23,195 bases of DNA from B16-G9 sp964400655 (GTDB lineage: Bacteria; Bacteroidota; Bacteroidia; Bacteroidales; F082). Positions 7,614-15,523 of this stretch are shown piece by piece. Position numbers and translations under genes: made by a program. The notes under the pieces were generated by a model. That model had not been told where the DNA came from, did not search any database, and saw only the letters and a list, made by a program, of their open reading frames with translations. The stretch is from NCBI GenBank assembly GCA_964400655.1, contig CAYNVN010000174.1, positions 1-23,195 on the forward strand. The letters are read 5' to 3'. Position 1 is the first letter of the stretch. Each line of letters opens with the position of its first letter.

Positions 7614-10600
7614 ATGAAAGATTTTATTGATTACAATGAATCAAAAACATGGGAAAAATTTAAACACTCTTTAAGGTCGTGGAAATACATTGGCGTTGGA
7701 AAATCCCTGCTAATATGGTTCATGGCCATTTCAATTATACCGCTCGGCATTGTTAGCTTTATCAATTTCTTAAATGCTTATCAGGGCCTTACCATTGTTA
7801 CCGATAAATCGCTTAACTCGTCGTCGCAGCTCAGAAGCAAATATTTAACCACCTTTTTCAACGAAGCCCGCGACTACCTTAACATAACCTCCAGCGTGGA
7901 GGATAATGATGTGTTGATAAAAAATATACATCAGGCAGCTAAAAACAGAAACCTTTCAATAAAAGATTTTGTAAAAACAGACGAATACGGCAGCCTCATT
8001 TCGGGTTTAAATAAAGATCTCCGCTCATACATCAAAGAAGTGGGCTATCAGGACCAGCTTATCATTGATTCGGCCGGAAATGTTCTTTTCAGTGTTCATA
8101 ACACTAACATTATCGGCGACAACCTTTTTACCGAAAACAAATACCTGGCAAGCCGCTTTGCCAAAGCGTTAAAAAAGGCTTATCAGGAGGATAAAATTAT
8201 ATTTTCCGATATGGAACGGTTTGCCCCTTCGGGCAATACCATTTCGGGATTTCTGATAAAACCCATTAAAAATTCAGCCGGTAATATTGTTGGGGCCGAT
8301 GTGATACAATTTTCGGTTGACCGGCTCAATAAAATAATAGGCGATGTTGGCGGATACGGCGAAACAGGTAATGCCTTTATTTTGGGCGATGACCTCTATC
8401 TGCGAACCGCCACCCGTTTTGGCGACTCAAAAGACATTCTTACCAAACGCATTGTTAACGATAAAACAAAGCAGTGGAAAGACTTTATCGAACATGCCGG
8501 CGAACCTGCCTTTTTAAACGCTCACGAACTTGATAAAGAAAAAGTTTCAACCTATAACAGCGACAATAAAGATAAATACGTTTTAGGTATCTATCGCTAT
8601 TTAAAAGACCTTGAGCCTCTTGGCGTTCACTGGGCTCTTTTTGAGGAAATTGAACATAACGAAGCATTTGCTTATGCCCGCAGGTTAAGCGATTATGTTA
8701 AAATATCCTTTTTGCTTACCTTTATTTTGGTCTTCCTGGTTTCCATTTTGGTTACCCGTTGGTTTGTAAGTCCCATTAAACACCTTTCGTCGTGGGGCAA
8801 AGAGGTTGCCAGCGGTAAGCTGGATTTAAAAAACATCAAGGCTCCGAAAAACGAAATCGGAGAGATGAAAGACACCTTCAACAAACTGGTAAAAACGTTC
8901 CGCCAATATGCGTCGGTTACCAAGCTGATGGCCAAAGGCGATTTTGCCGAAAAAGTTGAAGTAAGAAGCAACGATGATATCCTTGCCAAATCCATTAACC
9001 AGATGGTTGAAAGTTTCAGGTCGGTAATACAACAGGCCAACAAAATTGCGCAGGGAGATTATTCGGCGGTTATTGAGCCCCGCAGCGAAAACGATTCGCT
9101 GGGTAAAGCATTGTACAGCATGACCGAAACACTGCGTACCAACGACAAGCAGATAAAAGAACAAAACTGGCTAAAGAACGGGCTGGCCATGCTCGATAAA
9201 ACGCTAAAAGGCCATACCGACATCAACAGGCTTTCCGATGACATTATCTCGTTTTTATGCCGTTACCTCGATTCGCAGGTAGGGTTGCTCTATCTCACCG
9301 ACGAAAAAGGAAACCTCTCGCTTCAGTCAACCTTTGCTTTAAAGACAGATAATCTGAAAGGAATTAAAAAGCTCAAGCCGGGCGAAGGAGTTCCCGGTCA
9401 GGTGCTGAAAGAAAACAAACGGCTGCTGATAAAAAGCAACGAAAACACATTGCTTCCCGATGTGGTAACGGGAGCGGGGCAGCATAAACCCGTCGAGTTG
9501 CTGGCCATACCGTTTTCGTACAAAGATGCGGTTGTTGGTGTTATCGAACTGGGCTCGGTCAATCACTTTACCGACCTTCAGCTTACTTTCCTCGAAAGAG
9601 GAATGATTGATGTTGGCCTTTCGGTGGTTACTTTACAATCGTACATTAAAGTAACCGAGCTTCTTGAAAAAACACAACTGCAGGCACGCGAACTTGAAGT
9701 GCAGCAGGAAGAGCTCAGACAGGCCAACGAAGAGTTACAGGAGCAAACCAAAGCCCTTAAAAAGTCGGAGGAAAAACTCCAACACCAAAAAGAAGAACTT
9801 AAGGTTACCAACGAAGAGCTGGAAGAGCGCTCAAAAGCACTGGAATTGCAACGCGATGCCATTAAAGAAAAAAACAAAGAGCTGGAGGTTGCCCGGAAAG
9901 AGATTGAGAAAAAAGCCAAAGACCTTGAAATGGCAAGCCGTTACAAGTCGGAGTTTCTTGCCAACATGTCGCACGAGTTACGTACCCCGCTCAACAGCAT
10001 CATCGTACTTTCGCAATTGATGTCGGAGAATAAAAAGAAACACCTCGACAAAAAAGAGGTGGAGTTTGTAAATACCATTCACTCCTCCGGCCTTGATCTG
10101 TTGGATTTAATCAACGATATTCTCGACCTTTCAAAAGTGGAATCGGGTAAACTGGAAATCAACCTCGAACAGCTTTATCTCGAAGACCTTATCGCTTCTT
10201 CAAAACGCATCTTCGAGCCGGTAATTAAAAAGAAAGGGCTTAAATTCATTACCAAACTCGAAAAGGATTTACCCGAATACATTATCACCGACATACAGCG
10301 GGTACAACAGATTGTTAAAAATCTTATTTCAAATGCCATCAAATTCACACAGGCGGGAAGCATTACGCTAAAAATTAGCCGTCCTGACGAAAACGAGGAA
10401 TTTGTAAACAAAAATCTGCAACACGATAAAACCGTTGCCATTTCGGTTATTGATACCGGAATAGGCATCCCTAAGGATAAACAAAATCTTATTTTTGAGG
10501 CATTCCGTCAGGCCGACGGAACCACCAGCCGGCGGTTTGGAGGAACCGGATTGGGACTTAGTATTTCAAAAAATTTCTCTTCATTACTGGGTGGCGAAAT

Positions 10601-11975
10601 GAAGCTGGAAAGCCGGGAGGGTAAAGGCTCGACATTTACACTTTATCTGCCTTTTGAAACACCTCAAAACGACAATACGCTCTATCCCGAAATCATATCA
10701 GAAAAAGTGCATGCTCCCAAAAAACATAAAAAGAAACAAAAGGAGCCCCAGGAAGATAACAACAACAAGATACTTGATGATAAAAAACGGATTCAGGAAG
10801 GCGACAACGTAATCCTGATTATTGAAGATGATATGAACTTTGCCAAAGTTCTGATGAACCTGGCACACGATCACGGATTTAAAGTGATTATTGCACCCAC
10901 CGGCGAGATTGGCCTTTTTAATGCCGACTATTATGTGCCCAATGCCATAATCCTTGATATAGGTTTACCCGGAATTGACGGCTATCAGGTTTTGGAAAAA
11001 CTAAAAAGCAACACCAAAACCCGCCATATTCCCGTTCACTTTATCTCGTCGGCCGACAGAGATATTGAGGTCTTTAAAATGGGAGCCGTCGGCTATTTGA
11101 CAAAGCCCGTTAACAAAGATGCACTGGATAATCTGTTTAACCGCATTGAGAACATCCTGTCGAAGCCGGTGAAAAAACTGCTTATTGTTGAAGACGAAAC
11201 CATCATGCGTAAAAGCATCATCAACCTGATGCGCAACGAAAACATTGAAATTACAGCCGTGGATGAAGGCAGTGCGGCATTTGACAAGTTGAAAAACGAA
11301 ACCTACGACTGCATGATACTTGACCTCGGTCTTAAGGATATGACAGGATTTGAGTTGCTTGAAAAGATGGATCGGGAAGAGGTTGCCAAAGACCTGCCGG
11401 TGGTTATTTATACCGGAAAAGACCTGTCGTTAAAAGAGACCCGTACGCTGGAAAAATACTCGAAAAGCATCATCCTTAAAGGAGCGCAGTCGTTTGAAAG
11501 GCTCCTGTCGGAAACAACGCTTTTCCTCCATCAGTTAAAATCGGATTTGCCCGAAAGTACGCAGGAAATGATTGAAAAAGTGCAGGGTGCCGACAATATT
11601 CTTGAAAACAAAACCATTTTGGTGGTTGATGATGACATGCGTAATGTTTTTGCCTTGTCAAGCCTGCTTGAAAGTTACAATGCAAAAGTGATAATCGGTA
11701 AAAACGGACTTGAAGGCATCGAAAAACTTAACGAACATCCCGAAACCGACCTTATTTTGATGGATATAATGATGCCCGAGATGGATGGGTATGAGGCCAC
11801 AAAAAAGATTAGAAAAGACAAAAGGTTTAAAGATATTCCCATTATTGCGCTTACCGCAAAGGCCATGAAAGAGGATCGTGAAAAATGTATTGCCGCCGGA
11901 GCCAACGAATATCTTGCCAAACCCATCGACCGCGACAAACTGATTTCGTTGCTGCGTGTATGGCTGTACAAATAA
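7614..11975 (+). CDS. Membrane hybrid histidine kinase: Cache-HAMPs-GAF-coiled coil-kinase-three RECs
   Basis: This is a 1453-residue inner-membrane sensor kinase. It has a membrane segment at ~31-52, a periplasmic double-Cache-like sensor at ~55-355 (IDSAGNVLFS, GGYGETGNAFILGDD), and a second membrane segment at ~362-382. Next come a HAMP and two further HAMP-like units (~383-510), a GAF domain (~520-675), and a long charged coiled coil (~680-780). HisKA carries H787 in MSHELRTPLNS. The ATPase core has NLISNAIKF, DTGIGIP and FGGTGLGL. Three receivers follow with phospho-Asp D1115, D1237 and D1384. In the middle receiver the usual KP is KG (IILKGAQS near 1289), a pattern I recall as shared by this kinase type. 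The ligand is unknown. CheR and CheB follow at 9 and 14 nt spacings, so reversible methylation may tune this or a partner protein. No output domain is attached. Confidence 0.93.
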   Translation: MKDFIDYNESKTWEKFKHSLRSWKYIGVGKSLLIWFMAISIIPLGIVSFINFLNAYQGLTIVTDKSLNSSSQLRSKYLTTFFNEARDYLNITSSVEDNDVLIKNIHQAAKNRNLSIKDFVKTDEYGSLISGLNKDLRSYIKEVGYQDQLIIDSAGNVLFSVHNTNIIGDNLFTENKYLASRFAKALKKAYQEDKIIFSDMERFAPSGNTISGFLIKPIKNSAGNIVGADVIQFSVDRLNKIIGDVGGYGETGNAFILGDDLYLRTATRFGDSKDILTKRIVNDKTKQWKDFIEHAGEPAFLNAHELDKEKVSTYNSDNKDKYVLGIYRYLKDLEPLGVHWALFEEIEHNEAFAYARRLSDYVKISFLLTFILVFLVSILVTRWFVSPIKHLSSWGKEVASGKLDLKNIKAPKNEIGEMKDTFNKLVKTFRQYASVTKLMAKGDFAEKVEVRSNDDILAKSINQMVESFRSVIQQANKIAQGDYSAVIEPRSENDSLGKALYSMTETLRTNDKQIKEQNWLKNGLAMLDKTLKGHTDINRLSDDIISFLCRYLDSQVGLLYLTDEKGNLSLQSTFALKTDNLKGIKKLKPGEGVPGQVLKENKRLLIKSNENTLLPDVVTGAGQHKPVELLAIPFSYKDAVVGVIELGSVNHFTDLQLTFLERGMIDVGLSVVTLQSYIKVTELLEKTQLQARELEVQQEELRQANEELQEQTKALKKSEEKLQHQKEELKVTNEELEERSKALELQRDAIKEKNKELEVARKEIEKKAKDLEMASRYKSEFLANMSHELRTPLNSIIVLSQLMSENKKKHLDKKEVEFVNTIHSSGLDLLDLINDILDLSKVESGKLEINLEQLYLEDLIASSKRIFEPVIKKKGLKFITKLEKDLPEYIITDIQRVQQIVKNLISNAIKFTQAGSITLKISRPDENEEFVNKNLQHDKTVAISVIDTGIGIPKDKQNLIFEAFRQADGTTSRRFGGTGLGLSISKNFSSLLGGEMKLESREGKGSTFTLYLPFETPQNDNTLYPEIISEKVHAPKKHKKKQKEPQEDNNNKILDDKKRIQEGDNVILIIEDDMNFAKVLMNLAHDHGFKVIIAPTGEIGLFNADYYVPNAIILDIGLPGIDGYQVLEKLKSNTKTRHIPVHFISSADRDIEVFKMGAVGYLTKPVNKDALDNLFNRIENILSKPVKKLLIVEDETIMRKSIINLMRNENIEITAVDEGSAAFDKLKNETYDCMILDLGLKDMTGFELLEKMDREEVAKDLPVVIYTGKDLSLKETRTLEKYSKSIILKGAQSFERLLSETTLFLHQLKSDLPESTQEMIEKVQGADNILENKTILVVDDDMRNVFALSSLLESYNAKVIIGKNGLEGIEKLNEHPETDLILMDIMMPEMDGYEATKKIRKDKRFKDIPIIALTAKAMKEDREKCIAAGANEYLAKPIDRDKLISLLRVWLYK
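9702..9953 (+). repeat. Three in-frame 28-residue coiled-coil repeats inside the membrane kinase
   Basis: Residues 697-724, 725-752 and 753-780 of the kinase align at exactly 28 residues (four heptads): QQEELRQANEEL, QKEELKVTNEEL and KNKELEVARKEI open the three units. They connect the GAF domain to the kinase core. The pattern is clear in protein sequence and weaker in DNA, so the duplications are old. Confidence 0.7.
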
Positions 11976-11984
11976 CCGCTTTTA

Positions 11985-12827
11985 ATGAAACACATCTCAA
12001 AAGAAAAAATAGAGAAGATTGAATTTGACCTTCTTTTAGAAGCCATATACAATGCTTACGGGTACGATTTCAGAGACTACAGTAAAGCCCATATCAAAAG
12101 GCGGCTGATCCATTTTCAGAACATCAACAAACTCGGGTCGTTTTCCGAAGTTCAGCATCTCATACTGCACAACGAGAAATTGTTCAGGGAGTTATTAAGC
12201 GAACTCTCCATCAAAGTTACCGAGATGTTTCGCGACCCGGCCTTTTATCTTGCGTTGCGCAAAAAGGTTATCCCGCTCCTTAAAACCTATCCCTATCCTA
12301 AAATCTGGATTGCAGGTTGCGCCACCGGCGAAGAGGTTTACTCAATGGCAATACTATTAAAGGAGGAGGGGCTGCTGAAACGTACGCAAATTTTTGCAAC
12401 CGACTTTAACAAAGGGGCTGTTGAAACGGCTAAAAAGGGCATTTACTCCATCGACCGCATTAAAAATTATACGGTGAACTATCAAAAGGCGGGAGGCACC
12501 TCCTCCTTTTCCGATTATTACGTTGCACACAACAACCTTGTTGAGATTGACCCGCTGTTGCGCGAAAATGTAACCTTTATGGAGCACAATCTTGTTTCCG
12601 ATGATGTTTTTGAAACGGTTAATATGATTTCGTGCCGGAACGTACTTATCTATTTTAACAAACAACTGCAAAACAAGGTGATAAACCTGTTTACGCGAAG
12701 TCTTATCAAAGGCGGATACCTTGTGCTAGGAATGAAAGAGAGCCTTTTGTTTAGTGACGATAAAACTTTGTATAAGGATATTGAACCTGAAATGAATATT
12801 TTTCAAAAACGGCTGACCGATAAATAG
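11985..12827 (+). CDS. cheR: CheR-type protein-glutamate O-methyltransferase
   Basis: The 280-residue protein matches CheR over its whole length. An N-terminal helical domain contains YDFRDYSKAHIKRRL (27-41) and VTEMFRDP (78-85). The SAM-binding domain has WIAGCATGEEVYSMAI (108-123), FATD (137-140), and the signature SCRNVLIYF (216-224). CheR transfers methyl groups from S-adenosylmethionine to glutamates of receptor coiled coils. There is no TPR or receptor-tethering extension. The ATG lies 9 nt after the kinase stop and 14 nt before cheB, so it belongs to the signalling operon. Since no MCP, cheA or cheW is present, the target could be the coiled coil of the adjacent kinase or a receptor encoded elsewhere; this is inference. 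Confidence 0.93.
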   Translation: MKHISKEKIEKIEFDLLLEAIYNAYGYDFRDYSKAHIKRRLIHFQNINKLGSFSEVQHLILHNEKLFRELLSELSIKVTEMFRDPAFYLALRKKVIPLLKTYPYPKIWIAGCATGEEVYSMAILLKEEGLLKRTQIFATDFNKGAVETAKKGIYSIDRIKNYTVNYQKAGGTSSFSDYYVAHNNLVEIDPLLRENVTFMEHNLVSDDVFETVNMISCRNVLIYFNKQLQNKVINLFTRSLIKGGYLVLGMKESLLFSDDKTLYKDIEPEMNIFQKRLTDK

Positions 12828-12841
12828 TAATCTGCATAACG

Positions 12842-13408
12842 ATGTCAAAGTATAAACTGGTAGTGATTGGTTCTTCGGCCGGAGGGTTATCGGCATTGGA
12901 AAAGTTGCTGACACCTCTCCCCGCCGGTTTTAACCTGCCCGTTGTTGCGGTGCAGCATGTAAGTCCGCATTCCGAAAATTATATGACCACTTACCTGAAC
13001 GAAAAATGCAATCTTACGGTTAAAGAGGCCGATGAAAAAGAGCTGTTAAAAGCAGGTGTGGTATATATTGCCCCTCCCAACTTCCATGTGTTGATTGAAG
13101 AGGATCATACCATTTCGTTGTCGGTTGAAGAAAAGGTTAACTTCTCCAGACCTTCCATTGATGTGCTTTTTGAAACGGCAGCCGACGTGTTCCGCAACAA
13201 AGTTATTGGTATTGTGTTAACGGGAGGCAATCAGGACGGTGCTTTGGGACTGAAAGCCATAAAAGACCACGGCGGATTAACCATTGTGCAGTCGCCCGAC
13301 GAAGCCCATGTTGATATTATGCCCAACATTGCCATTAAAACCACCAAACCCGACTATGTTTTGGCACTGGATGACATTAGTAAACTATTAATGAAACAGG
13401 GCGGTTGA
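12842..13408 (+). CDS. cheB: CheB-type methylesterase, catalytic domain only
   Basis: At 188 residues this is the CheB catalytic domain without its usual N-terminal receiver. The triad is visible: Ser12 in IGSSAGGL, His39 in VQHVS, and Asp132 in GGNQDGALG. IAPPNFH (76-82), RPSIDVLFETAA (103-114) and MPNIAI (160-165) are further family motifs. The enzyme removes methyl esters from, or deamidates, receptor glutamates. Without a fused receiver it cannot be controlled by direct phosphorylation in the classical way; free receivers in the two upstream kinases might regulate it in trans, which is speculation. It is the last gene of the operon and ends 2 nt from the convergent protease gene. Confidence 0.93.
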   Translation: MSKYKLVVIGSSAGGLSALEKLLTPLPAGFNLPVVAVQHVSPHSENYMTTYLNEKCNLTVKEADEKELLKAGVVYIAPPNFHVLIEEDHTISLSVEEKVNFSRPSIDVLFETAADVFRNKVIGIVLTGGNQDGALGLKAIKDHGGLTIVQSPDEAHVDIMPNIAIKTTKPDYVLALDDISKLLMKQGG

Positions 13409-13410
13409 AG

Positions 13411-15300
13411 CTATTCGCTTTTTATACCGATAATTACCAGTTTATAGGATGTTACGTCATCATTAATTATAGTAGTAACAATGTAGGTTCCGGCCTGTAA
13501 ACCTGTGGGACTGAACGATATTGCATTGCTTCCGATATGTGGGGTCAGCGATAAAACAGTACGCCCCGCAATGTCAGTAACATAAACTTTGGCATTGTCC
13601 AACGGGGTGTCGCCCGTTAAAATATATATCTCCGAATAATTGGCTTTGCCAATGATATAGGGGTTTGGATAGATGTTACCAAGAACAGTAATATAATCGT
13701 CGCGTATAAGTGTATCGGCATTGTCCGTTGAACGCACCACCAGCTTAACCCTGTAAGTTCCGGGATTTTTATAAAGAATCAGTTCCGGTTCTTTATCAAA
13801 TGATTCGGAGGGTGTGCCTCCTTCAAACTGCCAGTGATATTCTGTGATATTTCCTTCCGAAAGATTGGTAAACTTAATGTAGTTGCCCGAAAATATTTTA
13901 TTAACACCACTGCCGAAATTTGCAATCAGCTCGTTGGTGCCTTTATAAAATCCTGTCAGGCTGGTAACGCCCGAATTGATGGGGTCGAGCCAGGGTTTTA
14001 GTTGGTCTGTTTCCGAAATGCCGTTTTGATCCCACGACTCGCTGAATTTCCCGAAGTAATCGGGCCCGGTATTGTTGATACATGAAGCATCGCCACCTGT
14101 AAGCGCGCCAACTATCAGGCCGTCTTCGTTAAACAGCGGCGAACCCGATGAACCCCCTTCGGTAACACCGTATCCGTTGGCGGTTTCGCTCCAGATAACT
14201 TTCCAGAAAGGAGCGTCGGGATTTTCGGAACCATAATAAAATGAAGAAACCGCCGGGTTATTATAGGTTGAAATAAATTTTATATCACCTTCGGGATGGT
14301 GTATAACCACTCCGTGTTGCGGAACGTCACCGCTTCTGTCCCAGCCGTTAAAATACATATGATACTCATCGGGTATATCTTCATTTAGCAACAACAGTTT
14401 AAAATCGGAATTTACCGAACGTGGTGTGGTTCCGCGGGCTATTAAACTTGCTCCCGTAAAAGTGAGTTTTTCCGGCTCGGTAGCCGGACGGTTGCAATCT
14501 GCCGATTCGTAATCAAAATCAAATACCCAATCGTTATAATCAGCTTCGGTGGCATGGCTGCCGCAGTGGTTGGCCGTAAGAAAATAGGGTTTGCCGTCAA
14601 CTTTCGTGTTGTTTACCAGCGAGCCGGTACACCAAAACAGTGAAGAGGATTCTTTTAGCAAAATACGCGAAATGCCCCTTTTTTGACGTTGCCATTGCAT
14701 GCCTTCATCGCAGTTAACGGGAACTTCGCACGATCCGGCATCACCAAAACCACGCCCGAAATGCTCCAGAATCACCCCCAGCTCCCAAAGGTCAAATGGC
14801 AGTTTATCGGGTTTTGAAACGGTGCTGTATTCAATTACCAGTTCGTTACCTTTAATAAGGCCGGTGGCAAAATTATTTCCGTTATTATTTTTTGTAAACG
14901 CACCTAAAACTTCATGCATATCGGGTGAATACAAAAACAGCCTGTCGTTATTTTTTAATGAAAAATGGCGAAAATAGAGGTTCAGCGATTGCGCTCCGGT
15001 TACCTTAAAAGCAGCCCGCCACACATACAGGTTGTTTTCGGCTTTTATCCATCTGCCCTCTGTTTTGATATTTCCTGAAGATAGAGAAACCGTAATTCCT
15101 GCAAATTCGGGAGCAGGATTTTCCGTATTTTGTTTGCGGTTTTGTATATCTGCCGTATCAATATTTATTACAACAGGAATAACCGTATCAAAATGATACG
15201 CTAATGCTACAGGATCGCCTTTTACATGTAGTTGCGCCAAAATTTGTTCCGACGTAAAGAAAAGAGAGAGTAACAGAATAAAGGAAATATATTTTTTCAT
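13411..15300 (-). CDS. Secreted lysyl-endopeptidase-like serine protease with PKD and T9SS sorting domains
   Basis: Taking the ATG at 15300 gives 629 residues starting with a clear signal peptide (MKKYISFILLLSLFF...LAQ). A propeptide of ~165 residues precedes the protease. The triad is His245 (TANHCG), Asp299 (NSDFKLL) and Ser385 (GGSSGSP). Six cysteines (C191, C197, C224, C246, C269, C407) have nearly the same spacing as the three disulfides of Achromobacter lysyl endopeptidase as I recall it. The Asp of DYFGKF (D414) sits where that family's Lys-recognising Asp lies, so cleavage after Lys is likely. A PKD domain (~459-541) and a C-terminal T9SS type A sorting domain (~542-629, YPNP near its start, G-rich end, Lys near the C-terminus) follow. 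It should be exported by Sec and T9SS to the surface or outside. The frame extends upstream to 15348, but this adds 16 residues before the signal peptide and is rejected. Confidence 0.9.
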   Translation of the reverse strand: MKKYISFILLLSLFFTSEQILAQLHVKGDPVALAYHFDTVIPVVINIDTADIQNRKQNTENPAPEFAGITVSLSSGNIKTEGRWIKAENNLYVWRAAFKVTGAQSLNLYFRHFSLKNNDRLFLYSPDMHEVLGAFTKNNNGNNFATGLIKGNELVIEYSTVSKPDKLPFDLWELGVILEHFGRGFGDAGSCEVPVNCDEGMQWQRQKRGISRILLKESSSLFWCTGSLVNNTKVDGKPYFLTANHCGSHATEADYNDWVFDFDYESADCNRPATEPEKLTFTGASLIARGTTPRSVNSDFKLLLLNEDIPDEYHMYFNGWDRSGDVPQHGVVIHHPEGDIKFISTYNNPAVSSFYYGSENPDAPFWKVIWSETANGYGVTEGGSSGSPLFNEDGLIVGALTGGDASCINNTGPDYFGKFSESWDQNGISETDQLKPWLDPINSGVTSLTGFYKGTNELIANFGSGVNKIFSGNYIKFTNLSEGNITEYHWQFEGGTPSESFDKEPELILYKNPGTYRVKLVVRSTDNADTLIRDDYITVLGNIYPNPYIIGKANYSEIYILTGDTPLDNAKVYVTDIAGRTVLSLTPHIGSNAISFSPTGLQAGTYIVTTIINDDVTSYKLVIIGIKSE

Positions 15301-15319
15301 AACGTTCGTTTCGTTTTTA

Positions 15320-15327
15320 CAAAAATA
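15320..15327 (-). promoter_or_regulatory. Probable -7 box (TATTTTTG) for the protease gene
   Basis: On the minus strand TATTTTTG matches TAnnTTTG and ends 19 nt before the ATG at 15300, which gives a very short leader. The -33 element is poor (a TG-rich stretch near 15347-15352). Confidence 0.5.
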
Positions 15328-15463
15328 GCTTTTGCTTTTAAATATCACATCCTAAATTTAAAATATTGGTATTATTTGAGAAAAATATTTTTTACGGCAT
15401 AATTTCCGGATGAGTTTTACAGGCGGTCATCAATCAACAAGTGGCCAAAGCACGTTAAATATT

Positions 15464-15499
15464 GGAGTGCCTGTAGTAAATTTCAAAACACAGGCATCC
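15464..15499. other. Imperfect inverted repeat in the divergent intergenic region
   Basis: TGCCTGT at 15468-15474 pairs with ACAGGCA at 15490-15496, and GGA/TCC extends the arms around one bulged G, with a 15-nt loop. It lies between the protease and deacetylase genes, just upstream of the latter's -7 box. It could be an operator or an RNA hairpin. There is no U-tract. The rest of the 223-nt gap (15301-15523) is AT-rich and shows nothing else. Confidence 0.35.
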
Positions 15500-15511
15500 C
15501 AATTAATTTAT

Positions 15512-15519
15512 TACTTTTG
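15512..15519 (+). promoter_or_regulatory. Possible -7 box (TACTTTTG) immediately before the deacetylase start
   Basis: TACTTTTG matches TAnnTTTG and ends 4 nt before the ATG at 15524. If used, transcription would begin at or next to the start codon, giving a leaderless mRNA. No convincing TTTG lies 19-21 nt upstream. Confidence 0.4.
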
Positions 15520-15523
15520 GCTT

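Noticed and set aside
9664..10020. Lys/Arg/Ser-rich open frame in +2 over the kinase coiled coil
   Set aside because: A frame-shifted reading of the Glu/Lys repeat region, with no start context or family features.
11985..13408. Classical chemotaxis operon
   Set aside because: cheR and cheB are present, but no cheA, cheW, cheY gene or MCP; the partners are hybrid kinases.
15301..15348. 16-residue N-terminal extension of the protease
   Set aside because: It would place charged residues ahead of an otherwise perfect signal peptide and covers the likely promoter.
15410..15523. N-terminal extension of the deacetylase-like gene
   Set aside because: The extra 38 residues include the inverted repeat and the -7 box and read as non-protein; the ATG at 15524 starts a normal N-terminus.
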